DNA of 64,000 nucleotides, from NCBI RefSeq assembly GCF_900129875.1, contig NZ_FQXC01000003.1, positions 496,001 to 560,000 on the forward strand, in the 5' to 3' direction. Position numbers and translations under genes: made by a program. Of this stretch, positions 18,896 through 28,753 are shown in pieces. The first letter of the stretch is position 1; each line of letters starts with the position of its first letter. The notes beneath the pieces are model-generated. The model did no database searches. It was given only the letters and a program-made list of their open reading frames with translations, and was not told where the DNA came from. This DNA comes from Marivita hallyeonensis (GTDB taxonomy: Bacteria; Pseudomonadota; Alphaproteobacteria; Rhodobacterales; Rhodobacteraceae).

Positions 18896-19051
18896 ATGGC
18901 AAAGTTCTACAAGATCTGGCTCGTCTTCGATCCACGCCGTGTGTTTGTCGCACAAGGCGTTTTCCTTTTCCTGCTGGCTGCAATGATTCACCTGGTGGTG
19001 CTGTCCAACGGCATCAACTGGTTCGAAACCGCAGCTGCGGCTGGCATGTAA
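18896..19051 (+). CDS. pufA: LH1 antenna alpha subunit PufA
   Basis: 51 residues starting [16 protein letters not shown], the characteristic LH1-alpha N-terminus. One membrane helix contains His32 ([10 protein letters not shown]), the bacteriochlorophyll ligand. The C-terminus is short and alanine-rich. It pairs with PufB to build the LH1 ring around the reaction centre. It is followed by a GC-rich hairpin before pufL. Confidence 0.96.
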   Translation: MAKFYKIWLVFDPRRVFVAQGVFLFLLAAMIHLVVLSNGINWFETAAAAGM

Positions 19052-19084
19052 GCCAGCCTGCTCGGCAGAGCCAACAACATCGCT

Positions 19085-19115
19085 GCGGGCGGCGCGTGCA
19101 TCGTGACCCGCCCGC
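19085..19115 (+). other. pufA-pufL intercistronic hairpin
   Basis: GCGGGCGG (19085-19092) pairs perfectly with CCGCCCGC (19108-19115) over a 15-base loop, with no U-tract after it. In Rhodobacter the hairpin at this site blocks 3' exonucleases and raises the pufBA to pufLM transcript ratio; the same job is likely here. Confidence 0.75.
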
Positions 19116-19186
19116 GGCAAAACCGAACTGAAACATGACGGCTTCGACCCTGACGGGCCATGCCGGCAAACGCGGAGATAAAGAAG

Positions 19187-20026
19187 ATGGCGCTGCTCAG
19201 CTTCGAGAAAAAGTATCGCGTCCGCGGAGGGACGCTGATCGGCGGCGATCTGTTCGACTTCTGGGTTGGGCCATTTTATGTGGGCTTCTTCGGGGTCACG
19301 ACCGCCTTTTTCGCTCTGCTCGGCACAATCCTCATTTTTTGGGGAGCGGCAGACCAGGGCACATTCAATCCATGGCTCATCAACATCGCGCCGCCTGACC
19401 TGAGTTACGGTCTGGGCATGGCACCGCTGATGGAAGGCGGCCTCTGGCAGATCATCACGATCTGTGCGGTCGGCGCATTCTGTAGCTGGGCGCTGCGCGA
19501 GGTCGAGATTTGCCGCAAACTTGGCATGGGGTACCATGTTCCCTTCGCCTTCAGCGTCGCGATCTTCGCTTATGTGACGCTGGTGGTGTTCCGTCCGCTT
19601 CTCATGGGCGCTTGGGGTCACGGTTTCCCGTACGGAATCTTCAGCCATCTCGATTGGGTGTCGAACACCGGCTACGCCTACCTGCACTTCCACTACAACC
19701 CGGCGCATATGCTGGCGGTGACGTTCTTCTTCACGACGACGTTGGCGCTCGCGCTGCACGGCGGTCTGATCCTGTCGGCGGCGAACCCTGAAAAGGGTGA
19801 AGAGATGTTGACGCCTGATCACGAAGACACGTTCTTCCGCGACTTCATCGGCTACTCGGTCGGCACGCTTGGCATCCACCGCGTTGGTTTGCTTCTCGCG
19901 CTGAACGCCGGCTTCTGGTCCGCGATCTGTATCATCATCTCCGGCCCCGTCTGGACGAAGGGTTGGCCCGAGTGGTGGAACTGGTGGCTCGAACTGCCCA
20001 TCTGGGGCGCCAATGTGGGGATGTAA
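19187..20026 (+). CDS. pufL: Photosynthetic reaction centre L subunit
   Basis: 279 residues starting [15 protein letters not shown]; this ATG rather than one nine codons upstream matches the family N-terminus. Five membrane helices are evident. Histidines for special-pair, accessory bacteriochlorophyll and iron lie in [29 protein letters not shown] and [11 protein letters not shown]. It ends two bases before pufM and binds pigments and the quinone with PufM. Confidence 0.98.
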   Translation: MALLSFEKKYRVRGGTLIGGDLFDFWVGPFYVGFFGVTTAFFALLGTILIFWGAADQGTFNPWLINIAPPDLSYGLGMAPLMEGGLWQIITICAVGAFCSWALREVEICRKLGMGYHVPFAFSVAIFAYVTLVVFRPLLMGAWGHGFPYGIFSHLDWVSNTGYAYLHFHYNPAHMLAVTFFFTTTLALALHGGLILSAANPEKGEEMLTPDHEDTFFRDFIGYSVGTLGIHRVGLLLALNAGFWSAICIIISGPVWTKGWPEWWNWWLELPIWGANVGM

Positions 20027-20028
20027 TC

Positions 20029-21015
20029 ATGGCTGAATATCAGAATATCTTCACACAGGTTCAGGTTCAGGGCACCCCGGAATGGGGCATGGAGACACCG
20101 GACTCAGGCCGCGAACGGATGGGGAAGCCCGGCTTCTCGACCCTGATCGGCTGGATCGGCAACGCACAGCTTGGCCCGGTCTGGCTCGGTTGGACGGGGA
20201 TGGTGTCCCTTGCCACAGGTATCCTCGCGCTGAACATCATTGGGCTCAACATGCTGGCGCAAGTCGGCTGGTCGATCCCCGAGTTCATCCGCCAATTGTT
20301 CTGGCTGGCGCTTGAGCCGCCAAGCCCGGAATACGGCCTCAGCTTCCCGCCGCTGCAAGACGGCGGCTGGTACATCATCGCCAGCTTCTTCTTGCTTGTG
20401 TCGGTGATGAGCTGGTGGGCGCGGACCTATATCCTCGCGCAAGAGCACAAGATGGGGAAACACGTCTTCTGGGCTTTCGGATCGGCGATCTGGCTGTTCC
20501 TGGTGCTGGGTCTTTTCCGTCCGATCCTGATGGGATCGTGGTCAGAGGCCGTGCCCTACGGCATCTTCCCGCACCTTGACTGGACCACCGCGTTCTCGAT
20601 CCGGTACGGCAACCTTTACTACAATCCGTTCCACGCGCTTTCGATCGTGTTCCTCTATGGCTCCGTCCTGCTATTTGCGATGCACGGCGCGACCATTCTG
20701 GCAGTGACCCGTTACGGCGGCGACCGCGAGCTGGAACAGATCGTAGACCGTGGCACCGCCACCGAACGTGCAGCGCTCTTCTGGCGCTGGACCATGGGGT
20801 TCAACGCCACAATGGAAGGCATTCACCGCTGGGCATGGTGGTTCGCGGTCCTGACCCCGATCACAGGCGGCATCGGCATCCTGCTGACCGGAACCGTCGT
20901 CGACAACTGGTTCATCTGGGCCCAGGAGCATCACTTTGCTCCGATGTATGACGGCTCTTATGGCTACGAGGCGTACGGGTCTTACGAAGCCTTTATTGGA
21001 CAGGAGACAGAGTAA
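20029..21015 (+). CDS. pufM: Photosynthetic reaction centre M subunit
   Basis: 328 residues from [15 protein letters not shown]; an upstream in-frame codon inside pufL is rejected because it adds 22 residues in another gene's frame. Five membrane helices; pigment and iron histidines occur in [22 protein letters not shown] and [15 protein letters not shown]. The C-terminus is extended and acidic (AFIGQETE), as in reaction centres that bind a PufC cytochrome. It overlaps pufC by one base. Confidence 0.98.
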   Translation: MAEYQNIFTQVQVQGTPEWGMETPDSGRERMGKPGFSTLIGWIGNAQLGPVWLGWTGMVSLATGILALNIIGLNMLAQVGWSIPEFIRQLFWLALEPPSPEYGLSFPPLQDGGWYIIASFFLLVSVMSWWARTYILAQEHKMGKHVFWAFGSAIWLFLVLGLFRPILMGSWSEAVPYGIFPHLDWTTAFSIRYGNLYYNPFHALSIVFLYGSVLLFAMHGATILAVTRYGGDRELEQIVDRGTATERAALFWRWTMGFNATMEGIHRWAWWFAVLTPITGGIGILLTGTVVDNWFIWAQEHHFAPMYDGSYGYEAYGSYEAFIGQETE

Positions 21016-22127
21016 TGCTTCCCAATTGGTTCAATAAATGGAACTCGGAAAACCCGACCAACATCTACGGTCCGGCGATCCTGGTCGGTGCGGCGGGTGT
21101 TGCCGTCACGGTGGCCGCGTTCCTTGTGGTTGTCGGTCAGCCTTTCGCCACTGAAAGCCTGCAAACCGGCCCGCGTGGCACCGGCATGTCGGTCCCGGAG
21201 TTCAACTCTGAACGGTTGACGCCGGATCCGACAATCGAGGTGATGTACACTGAAGCGCCCTATATCCCCGAAGGCGGGGAGCCTTTGGCGCGCGACATCT
21301 ACCAGAACGTGCAGGTGTTGGGTGATCTGACCGAAGACAACTTCAACCGCGTGATGCTGGCCATCACCGATTGGGTGTCTCCGGAACAGGGCTGTGCCTA
21401 CTGTCACGGTGACGTGGCGCTGGAAGAGTACGGGAATGACGATCTGTATACCAAGGTCGTCGCCCGGAACATGATCCAGATGACCCAGAACATCAACGAG
21501 AACTGGGATGGGCACGTCAACGCCAACAAGCAGGTGGGTGTGCAGTGTTATACCTGCCACCGTGGCCAGAATGTCCCGTCGGACATCTGGTTCCGGATGG
21601 GTTCCGTGAACGAAGCCGCCGCAGGCTGGGCCGCGATCCAGAACCGCGTAACGGTTCAATCGCAGTTCACATCGCTGCCGTCGGACGCGCTCGAGACCTA
21701 TCTGCTCGACTACGGCCAGATCAACGTGCACGACCTGGAAAGCCACGTGGCGGAATATCCGGCTGACGGCATTCAGACCTGGCAGCATACAGAGCGGACG
21801 TTCAGCCTGATGAACTACGTCTCGAATTCGCTCGGTGTGAACTGCAACTTCTGTCACAACAGCCGCGCGTTCTACGATGTGGAACAAGTCACGCCGCAAT
21901 GGTCGACCGAGATGCTCGGTATTTCCATGGTGCTCGAGATCAACAATGACTGGCTGGTGCCGCTGGAAGGCGTTTACCCGCCTGAGCGACTTGGACCGGT
22001 GTTTGCCGACGCGCCGAAGGCCGCCTGCAAAACCTGCCACAAGGGTTACATCCAACCGCTGCAAGGGACCAACGTCATCGCTGACTGGCCCGAGCTCGCG
22101 ACAACGGGTGCGCCTGTTTACGAATGA
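21015..22127 (+). CDS. pufC: Tetrahaem cytochrome subunit of the reaction centre
   Basis: 370 residues with four haem-c motifs: CAYCH (127-131), CYTCH (178-182), CNFCH (277-281) and CKTCH (338-342). It re-reduces the photo-oxidised special pair from the periplasmic side, taking electrons from cytochrome c2 or similar. The N-terminus has an uncleaved-looking membrane segment (residues ~20-40) and no lipobox cysteine, so it is probably anchored by that helix. Rhodobacter sphaeroides and capsulatus lack pufC and have pufX here instead. Confidence 0.97.
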   Translation: MLPNWFNKWNSENPTNIYGPAILVGAAGVAVTVAAFLVVVGQPFATESLQTGPRGTGMSVPEFNSERLTPDPTIEVMYTEAPYIPEGGEPLARDIYQNVQVLGDLTEDNFNRVMLAITDWVSPEQGCAYCHGDVALEEYGNDDLYTKVVARNMIQMTQNINENWDGHVNANKQVGVQCYTCHRGQNVPSDIWFRMGSVNEAAAGWAAIQNRVTVQSQFTSLPSDALETYLLDYGQINVHDLESHVAEYPADGIQTWQHTERTFSLMNYVSNSLGVNCNFCHNSRAFYDVEQVTPQWSTEMLGISMVLEINNDWLVPLEGVYPPERLGPVFADAPKAACKTCHKGYIQPLQGTNVIADWPELATTGAPVYE

Positions 22128-22133
22128 TCGGTC

Positions 22134-22151
22134 GGGGCGGTCCGCCGCCCC
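22134..22151 (+). terminator. GC-rich hairpin after pufC
   Basis: GGGGCGG, loop TCCG, CCGCCCC, starting six bases after the pufC stop with no U-run. It may act as a terminator or a 3' stabiliser of puf mRNA. Confidence 0.5.
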
Positions 22152-22162
22152 ACCGGCGCCAG

Positions 22163-22198
22163 ATCCGGTTTCATAGGTTCCCAAACAAGAAACCGGAT
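22163..22198. repeat. 10-bp perfect inverted repeat, pufC-dxs gap
   Basis: ATCCGGTTTC (22163-22172) and GAAACCGGAT (22189-22198) around a 16-base loop. A small hairpin CGGGG..CCCCG (22200-22216) follows immediately. Confidence 0.7.
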
Positions 22199-22243
22199 AC
22201 GGGGCTCAACACCCCGGTTCCCTTCCTGTTGGCTACAGGAACT

Positions 22244-22283
22244 GGCGCCACGTTTCTGGGCACCCCCTGGCAAACGTGGCGCC
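22244..22283. terminator. 12-bp perfect hairpin before dxs
   Basis: GGCGCCACGTTT (22244-22255) and AAACGTGGCGCC (22272-22283), 16-base loop, followed by TCTCTTCCCTC. It is the strongest hairpin in the window; likely roles are partial termination of puf transcripts or a leader structure 34 bases upstream of dxs. Confidence 0.55.
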
Positions 22284-22316
22284 TCTCTTCCCTCACGTCC
22301 CCGAGGAGACTGCCAC

Positions 22317-24242
22317 ATGACACATTCAACCACCCCCAATCTTGATCGGGTCGCTGGTCCCGCTGACCTTCGGACCATGGATGATCGCACGCTAGCCGCA
22401 TTGGCGGACGAGGTCCGGTCCGAGGTCATTTCCGCCGTTTCCCAAACCGGCGGGCATCTTGGATCAAGCCTCGGCGTTGTCGAGCTGGCCGTTGCGATCC
22501 ATGCGGTGTTCAACACGCCGATGGACAAGCTGATCTGGGACGTGGGGCACCAGTGTTATCCGCACAAGATCCTCACCGGACGGCGGGACCGGATGACGAC
22601 CCTGCGCCAGAAAGACGGCCTGTCAGGGTTCACCAAGCGCAGCGAGTCGGAATACGACCCGTTTGGTGCCGCGCATTCCTCGACCTCGATTTCTGCCGCG
22701 CTGGGCTTTGCGGTGGGCCGGGACATGGGACGCCCGACCGGCGACGCGATTGCGGTGATCGGCGATGGATCGATCAGCGCTGGCATGGCTTATGAAGCGA
22801 TGAACAATGCCGGACACGAAGGCCGCCGGTTGTTCGTCATCCTGAACGACAACGAGATGAGCATCGCGCCACCGGTGGGTGCCATGTCATCCTATCTGAG
22901 CCGTCTCTACGCGAATGAACCGCTGGCGAAGATGAAGTCCCTTGCCGAAGGGTTCGAGGCCGCCTTGCCCGAACCCATGCGCGAAAGCGCAAAGCGCGCG
23001 CGCCAATTGGTGACGGGCAACCTGACGGCGTCGGGCACGCTTTTTGAAGAACTGGGCTTTGAGTATATCGGCCCGATCAACGGCCACGACATGGGTCAGC
23101 TGCTTCCGGTCCTGCGTGCGGCACGCGCGCGGGCGACGGGTCCGGTTCTGATCCATTGCTGCACCGTTAAGGGCAAGGGTTATTCCCACGCCGAGAACAG
23201 CGCCGACAAGTATCACGGTGTTGCCAAGTTCGACGTGGTCTCGGGCACTCAGGCCAAATCCAAACCAAACGCGCCGAGCTACACCAAGGTGTTTGGAGAC
23301 ACGCTGACCGAAGAGGCCGCGCGCGATCCGAATATCGTGGGAATCACCGCCGCCATGCCGGGTGGGACAGGGATCGACATTCTGGCTGACCGGTTCCCAA
23401 GCCGTGTCTTCGACGTTGGCATTGCGGAACAGCACGCGGTTACATTCGCTGCCGGGTTGGCGGCCTCCGGGCTCAAGCCCTTCTGCGCCATCTACTCAAC
23501 CTTCCTGCAGCGCGGGTACGATCAGGTCGTGCACGACGTTGCCTTGCAGAACCTTCCAGTGCGATTTGCCATCGACCGCGCGGGTTTGGTCGGAGCGGAC
23601 GGTGCAACCCATGCCGGGGCGTTTGACGTTGGCTACCTGTCAGCCTTGCCGAACATGACCGTCATGGCCGCCGCTGACGAAGCGGAGTTGAAGCACATGG
23701 TGGCAACCGCTGTCGCACATGAGTCCGGTCCGATTGCGTTCCGGTATCCCAGAGGATCCGGGACCGGGGTCGAACTGCCGGAGCGCGGAGAGGTGCTCGA
23801 AATCGGGAAGGGTCGTATTCTGCAACACGGGTCTGACGTCGCACTGCTTAGTTTCGGTGCGCATCTGTCCGAAGTCGAAGCGGCGGCGCGACTGTTGGAG
23901 GCGGAGGGCGTGTCGGTCACCGTTGCCGATGCGCGGTTTGCCAAGCCGTTGGACATTGATCTGATCATGAAGCTTGCCGCGACGCACAAAGCCTTGATCA
24001 CTGTGGAACAAGGTGCCCGTGGTGGCTTTGGTGCGATGGTTTTGCACGAACTGTCGGATCGCGGTGCGTTGGATCATGGGCTGAAGATGCGCACCATGAC
24101 CTTGCCCGATCGATTTATTGATCAGGCATCGCCAGACGACATGTACGCCGATGCGGGTCTGACACGGTTCGATATCTTCAAGCTGGCGGTGTCCCTGACA
24201 TCAAGTGATGGCAAGGTCGTTCCGCTGACCAAAGGGGCGTAA
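22317..24242 (+). CDS. dxs: 1-deoxy-D-xylulose-5-phosphate synthase
   Basis: 641 residues. The thiamine-diphosphate motif begins [18 protein letters not shown] (about residue 149), and the transketolase pyrimidine-binding domain shows [16 protein letters not shown]. The enzyme condenses pyruvate and glyceraldehyde 3-phosphate in the first step of the MEP isoprenoid pathway. Its place after pufC suggests precursor supply matched to pigment demand. Genomes often carry a second dxs elsewhere; that cannot be judged here. Confidence 0.97.
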   Translation: MTHSTTPNLDRVAGPADLRTMDDRTLAALADEVRSEVISAVSQTGGHLGSSLGVVELAVAIHAVFNTPMDKLIWDVGHQCYPHKILTGRRDRMTTLRQKDGLSGFTKRSESEYDPFGAAHSSTSISAALGFAVGRDMGRPTGDAIAVIGDGSISAGMAYEAMNNAGHEGRRLFVILNDNEMSIAPPVGAMSSYLSRLYANEPLAKMKSLAEGFEAALPEPMRESAKRARQLVTGNLTASGTLFEELGFEYIGPINGHDMGQLLPVLRAARARATGPVLIHCCTVKGKGYSHAENSADKYHGVAKFDVVSGTQAKSKPNAPSYTKVFGDTLTEEAARDPNIVGITAAMPGGTGIDILADRFPSRVFDVGIAEQHAVTFAAGLAASGLKPFCAIYSTFLQRGYDQVVHDVALQNLPVRFAIDRAGLVGADGATHAGAFDVGYLSALPNMTVMAAADEAELKHMVATAVAHESGPIAFRYPRGSGTGVELPERGEVLEIGKGRILQHGSDVALLSFGAHLSEVEAAARLLEAEGVSVTVADARFAKPLDIDLIMKLAATHKALITVEQGARGGFGAMVLHELSDRGALDHGLKMRTMTLPDRFIDQASPDDMYADAGLTRFDIFKLAVSLTSSDGKVVPLTKGA

Positions 24243-24245
24243 CCG

Positions 24246-25652
24246 CTAAATCCAGTCGAGCGCGTCTTCGACAAGTCCCGTGACACTGATGGTGAATTCA
24301 GAGCCTTGCGCGCTGTCGATCGTCGCTGCGTGGCTGTCGATAATGCCCTTGGCGACGGACACCGATCCGTTCGATCCATCGAAGGCCTGCATCGCTGTGT
24401 TGGCAACGGACACATTATTCAAACCGTTGACGACGGCGTAATAGGCACCAATCTCGGCCTTCGTTTCAAGGTACTGTGCGTCGGCGGCGCTTCCCGTGGC
24501 CGCCTTTGCGCCATCCAGCATCGCGAGAATGAAAGCGGATTGCTCAACGGCACCGCTATCGAGGATGTTCACCCAGTAGGAATAGCCCGCGCCATCGGGC
24601 GCACGGCCAAGGACGTTCGAATAGACGGCGGTCACGAAGGCCCCGTTGTCGGTCGATGTCCCGTACAGGGCACGCGTTTCGGGCTGATCGAAGAACTCGC
24701 GTGCGATGTCTTCCATGCTCATGCCGTCGGCCAAGCGCGACCCCCAGAACAACAGCCCCGCGGAATCGGGCGCCCGGTTGAAATACGCGACATACAATTC
24801 ACAGAACGCCAGCATATCGGCATCCGTGAGGGAACTCACATTGGTGAAGAGACTCAGCGCGAAAGTTGAATCGTCAAATTCCAGCGCTTCGATGCTGTTG
24901 AGTGTGTCGGTTCCATCGCCCCCGGTGCGATCCTCAATCATAATCGATCCATTGCTGATCGTGATCGCATAGTCCGATGCATCGCCCATGTAGACGGCCG
25001 TGTCGAATCCGCCTTCGCCGGATAGGATATCGTTGCCGCCTGAACCGGTGATCGTATCGTCTTGTGCGGTACCAATGAGGTTTTCCGCTGTGGCTGTGCC
25101 GACCAGCACATTTGACGGGTCGGGATTGCCGTCGTCGTTTGACGGGCCGCCGGTTTCATCCGGGCCAAAGTCGGGCGTTGTTTGCCCCCCGGTGCGGGCA
25201 AAGTTCTGCGTGACCATGACCGAATAGTAGGTGCCGGACTCGTAGACGAAATTGCCAGTCTGAATTCCGATCCCCACAACCTCCAGATCCGGCATGAGGA
25301 TGTTTTCCCGGTGACCCGGGCTGTTCATCAGGGCGAGATGGAGATCGTAAACATCATCGAACAGTCCAGGCTCGCCACGTTCGCTTTGCGCCGCGATGTT
25401 TTCTGCCGTGCGCCAAGACCCAGAGAAGTCAAAGCCTGCGTCTTCCATGCGTGCCGTCGGGGTAGAGTTCCCAACGCCGGTATGGCTGAACACATTGTTG
25501 TCTAGCATCCACAACGAATGCGCATCAGCCGATGCGTTCAATGTCTTGTCCAGAACGAGCGCATTCAAGCCACGGCTTGCGCGTTCCTCGTTGACCAGAT
25601 CCAGCATGTACCGTTCCAGATCACTGGCAACGGCGATGGTGGCAGCAGACAT
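24246..25652 (-). CDS. Secreted CAP (SCP-like)/RTX/DUF4214 protein
   Basis: 468 residues from ATG 25652, preceded by a GGGGAG ribosome-binding site. Order: CAP/SCP domain (about residues 10-150; VNEERASRGLNALV, SHTGVGNSTP, MNSPGHRENIL), acidic linker, one RTX calcium-binding block (GTAQDDTITGSGGNDILSG, near 205), then DUF4214 (YVAYFNRAPDSAGLLFWG, VYSNVLGRAPDGAGYSYWV). No N-terminal signal peptide is seen; RTX and C-terminal layout suggest type I secretion. It is oriented against dxs and four bases from its stop, and separates dxs from idi inside the photosynthesis cluster. It has no known photosynthetic role. Confidence 0.85.
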   Translation of the reverse strand: MSAATIAVASDLERYMLDLVNEERASRGLNALVLDKTLNASADAHSLWMLDNNVFSHTGVGNSTPTARMEDAGFDFSGSWRTAENIAAQSERGEPGLFDDVYDLHLALMNSPGHRENILMPDLEVVGIGIQTGNFVYESGTYYSVMVTQNFARTGGQTTPDFGPDETGGPSNDDGNPDPSNVLVGTATAENLIGTAQDDTITGSGGNDILSGEGGFDTAVYMGDASDYAITISNGSIMIEDRTGGDGTDTLNSIEALEFDDSTFALSLFTNVSSLTDADMLAFCELYVAYFNRAPDSAGLLFWGSRLADGMSMEDIAREFFDQPETRALYGTSTDNGAFVTAVYSNVLGRAPDGAGYSYWVNILDSGAVEQSAFILAMLDGAKAATGSAADAQYLETKAEIGAYYAVVNGLNNVSVANTAMQAFDGSNGSVSVAKGIIDSHAATIDSAQGSEFTISVTGLVEDALDWI

Positions 25653-25740
25653 CTCAAACTCCCCAGTTCGAGCCCCACGTAGACGTGTAGGCAACGACTA
25701 GGGCAACAAACAGGAGCCAATGTGTTTAAAATTGGCTAGT

Positions 25741-26289
25741 TCACGCTGGGTTTACGCAGGTTTTCGCCAGTTCGCCGAAGATTTGTGACGCATATGTGTC
25801 AAGGTAAATGCGCAACCAGGGGGTGAAGCGGCTTGGATCGTTTACCACTTCATCGATCAGGTCGGCGTAGCGCACCCACCGAGTCGCCATGACCTCGTCC
25901 GGGTTCAGGTTGATCTCTGGTGCCTTGTCGACCTTGGCCACGAAGACATCGACCACTTCATGCTCGATCAAACCACCGCCGACATCGGCACGGTATTCGA
26001 CGCGGTCCCGATACTCGAGGTTCAGACCTTCAATCCCCAGCTCCTCACGCAGGCGGCGCTGGGCACAGTTGATGCTGCTCTCCTCCCAGTTGGGATGCGT
26101 GCAGCAGGTGTTCGCCCAAAGCCCCGGCGTGTGGTACTTGCCCATCGCCCGTCGCTGGATCAGCACTTCGTCACCCTTCAACACAAAGACGGAAATCGCC
26201 TTGTGCTTGAGGCCACGGATATGTGCGTCCAGTTTCTCAACCGGGCTGAGCGTGTCGCCAAGCCATGCCGGGATCAGGGTTTCCGTCAT
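25741..26289 (-). CDS. idi: Isopentenyl-diphosphate delta-isomerase, type 1
   Basis: 182 residues from ATG 26289 (MTETLIPAWLGDTL), which overlaps the bchP stop by ATGA; an upstream in-frame start inside bchP is rejected. It is a Nudix-fold enzyme with the catalytic-cysteine region WANTCCTHPNWEE and Nudix-like RRLREELGI. It interconverts IPP and DMAPP, feeding CrtE. It is last in the bchG-bch2-bchP-idi run, as in Rhodobacter clusters. Confidence 0.95.
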   Translation of the reverse strand: MTETLIPAWLGDTLSPVEKLDAHIRGLKHKAISVFVLKGDEVLIQRRAMGKYHTPGLWANTCCTHPNWEESSINCAQRRLREELGIEGLNLEYRDRVEYRADVGGGLIEHEVVDVFVAKVDKAPEINLNPDEVMATRWVRYADLIDEVVNDPSRFTPWLRIYLDTYASQIFGELAKTCVNPA

Positions 26290-27476
26290 ACATGCGTCTC
26301 CCGCACAAGACCCAGAAGGTGGCGCATGTTCTTGAAGCCGATCTTTAGATGCGCCATGGGCCGCGCTTTCACGAGTTTTTTGTTCATATACGCCTCGAAG
26401 GTCAGCTTTTGAACGTCGACATCGTGACACAGGGAGACAAAGCGTTCGCGGCGGGAGTCGCTTTTGTAATACGCGTCCTGCATCTGACCCAGCACGCGGA
26501 AGACGGTCTTGTGTTCGCGCATGAATAGCTTGCGCGCCAGCGCCAGATCGGTGATGCGACCTGATTTCAGCGTTGCGGCGCAGGCGGTAGCGGCGAAACG
26601 GCCGCAGATCATCGCGTAATAAATGCCCTCACCGCTGGACGGCGCAACGACGCCGGCGGCATCCCCGGCCAAAACCACATCGCGCGCATTGTCCCAGAAG
26701 CGCAGCGGCTTCAGCGGGATCGGCGCGCCTTCTTTACGCAAGGTTTCGCAGTCGGCTAGGCCGGAGGCCTGGCGCAATGCGGCGGTCGCCTCTTTCAGGT
26801 TCACGCTTTGAATGTAGGTGCCCATCCCCACCGAGGTCGTGCCGCCATGCGGGAAGACCCAACCGTAGAAGTCAGGGCTGATCGCACCGTCGTAGATGAC
26901 GTCGCAGCGGACCGGGTCATAGACGTCGTTCTTTTCCGGGGCCGCGATGATCTCGTGATAGGCGAAGACCAATGGCACCTTGTCACCGCCCGGGATTTCA
27001 TCGCGCGCAACGCGGGAGTTTGCACCGTCCGCCCCGATAATGAGTTTGGTCTGCAGCGCGCGCTCTTCGCCGGATTCCTTGTCTCGGTAGATCACGCTAC
27101 GCTTCTTGGCGGGTTTGTCCCGGTCAATCCGGACGTAGGTTCCGGTAAATCGCTCGGCACCCGCCGCCTCGGCCCGTGCGCGCAGAAACGGATCGAAATC
27201 CTTTCGATCGACCATACCTACAAAGCCGTTTTCGATGGGAATATCCACATGTCGACCTGTCGGGGAAATCATCCGCGCGGTGTTGACCTTGGCGACGAGC
27301 TGTTCTTCGCCAATGTCGAAGTCCTGCATCAGACGCGGTGGAATTGCCCCGCCACAAGGCTTGATCCGACCTTCGCGATCCAGAAGCGCAACCTTGTAGC
27401 CCGAGCGGGCCAAGTCTTCGGCAGCGGTTGCTCCGGCCGGGCCTCCGCCCACAACAACAACATCATACATGGTCAC
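26286..27476 (-). CDS. bchP: Geranylgeranyl diphosphate/bacteriochlorophyll reductase BchP
   Basis: 396 residues. N-terminal FAD motif VVVGGGPAGATAAEDLARSG and PCGGAIPPRL; second flavin motif LAGDAAGVVAPSSGEGIYYAM. BchP reduces the geranylgeranyl tail of bacteriochlorophyll to phytyl in three steps. It is coupled by short overlaps to bch2 upstream and idi downstream. Confidence 0.97.
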   Translation of the reverse strand: MTMYDVVVVGGGPAGATAAEDLARSGYKVALLDREGRIKPCGGAIPPRLMQDFDIGEEQLVAKVNTARMISPTGRHVDIPIENGFVGMVDRKDFDPFLRARAEAAGAERFTGTYVRIDRDKPAKKRSVIYRDKESGEERALQTKLIIGADGANSRVARDEIPGGDKVPLVFAYHEIIAAPEKNDVYDPVRCDVIYDGAISPDFYGWVFPHGGTTSVGMGTYIQSVNLKEATAALRQASGLADCETLRKEGAPIPLKPLRFWDNARDVVLAGDAAGVVAPSSGEGIYYAMICGRFAATACAATLKSGRITDLALARKLFMREHKTVFRVLGQMQDAYYKSDSRRERFVSLCHDVDVQKLTFEAYMNKKLVKARPMAHLKIGFKNMRHLLGLVRETHV

Positions 27477-28753
27477 TCTCCTGCGATCAGTTCGGGTTGG
27501 CGCGGGCTGCCCTCCATAATGCGCATCGCCATCAGGGCGGCGCAGAGGAAGAGCCCGGCTTCAATCACAAATACAATTCCAAAGGCGGGTGCGTCGGTTG
27601 TCACGGTGCGCATCACGTCTGCCAGGGCGGCACCAGTCAGGCCGCCGCAACCAGCCGCAATCGCTTGCGCCGCGCCCCATAGCCCCATGCGGGTGCCTTC
27701 GCGCTTTTCCCGGCCTTCGCCAGCCAATGCCATCATCGATCCGATGGCCGCCACCGCAAACGCGCCGTTGAAGAAGCCCAGTGCGAACACTGCAGGCAAA
27801 AGGGTGTCAGGCAAAGCATAGCCGCCCAAGATGGCGATCACGCACAAACTGGCTGCGGACCCGAGACATCCACCAACCACCCAGTTGCGCAGGCATCCAA
27901 AACGCAGCGCGGTCGCCGCGAACCCGACAGTGAGCATTCCAAGGAAGACGCCGCCGTTCTGAATGCCGGACAGCGTGGTGCTTTCGCCGGGTGTGAAAGC
28001 GAAGACAAGACCCGCGTAGGGTTCGAGGATGAGTTCTTGCATGAAATAGGCGGTCATCGACAGGAACACGAAGATGGTGAACATTCGGGCCTTGGGTTCG
28101 GCCCAAACCTCTGCCAGTCCTTCGCGAAAGGGGACAGGGTCGGGTTCCGATTCCGCCTCAACCCCGCATTCGACGCGCCAAGTGGCGAGGAACGTGATGA
28201 TGAGGGCGGTCAGGGCGACGCCCGACACGACACGGATCAGCACAGCAGGGGAATAGGGATCGAGCAGCTGCCCGACCACACCAGCAGTCATGGCGATGCC
28301 GAAGATCATCATAAGCCATGTAATGGTTGCGGCGGCTGCGCGCCGATGGGGCGCAGTGGCCGTGGCGAGCAAAGCGAGAACCGACGTGCCTGCTGCCCCT
28401 GCGCCCAGCCCGATAAGGGCATAGGCAAAGACCGAGATCATCAGGCCAGACCAATACTGGGTTTCCATTTGAACGACGCCCAGGGCAGCCAGAATGCCGC
28501 CCGCCGCAAGGATGAACATCCCGCGAATGATCCATCGCGTCCGGTTGCCGCCCTTGTCCGAGATGAATCCCCAATTCGGGCGGGTGATCTGAATGCCGTA
28601 ATGCAGCGCGACGAGTGCGCCGGGAAGAACTGCGGCAAGGGCAAGTTCGACCACCATCAACCGGTTCAGGGTTGACGTCGTTAGGACAACGATGGCGCCC
28701 AGCGCCATCTGCACCAGTCCCAGTCGAACAATAGCGAGCCAGCCGAGTGTCAC
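27473..28753 (-). CDS. BCD-family MFS protein Bch2 (bacteriochlorophyll synthase 44.5-kDa chain)
   Basis: 426 residues with about twelve hydrophobic segments. It belongs to the PucC/LhaA/Bch2 branch of the major facilitator family (opening RLGLVQMALGAIVVLTTSTLNRLMV, here paraphrased by position 9-33; later PNWGFISDKGGNRTRW). The exact role is unsettled; members assist antenna assembly or pigment delivery. Location between bchG and bchP with ATGA overlaps on both sides is the conserved arrangement. A second family member, lhaA, is at 40.8 kb. Confidence 0.92.
   Translation of the reverse strand: MTLGWLAIVRLGLVQMALGAIVVLTTSTLNRLMVVELALAAVLPGALVALHYGIQITRPNWGFISDKGGNRTRWIIRGMFILAAGGILAALGVVQMETQYWSGLMISVFAYALIGLGAGAAGTSVLALLATATAPHRRAAAATITWLMMIFGIAMTAGVVGQLLDPYSPAVLIRVVSGVALTALIITFLATWRVECGVEAESEPDPVPFREGLAEVWAEPKARMFTIFVFLSMTAYFMQELILEPYAGLVFAFTPGESTTLSGIQNGGVFLGMLTVGFAATALRFGCLRNWVVGGCLGSAASLCVIAILGGYALPDTLLPAVFALGFFNGAFAVAAIGSMMALAGEGREKREGTRMGLWGAAQAIAAGCGGLTGAALADVMRTVTTDAPAFGIVFVIEAGLFLCAALMAMRIMEGSPRQPELIAGE

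Noticed and set aside
18800-19879. 359-residue minus-strand open frame over pufBA and pufL
   Set aside because: Antisense to well-identified antenna and reaction-centre genes; no family resemblance.
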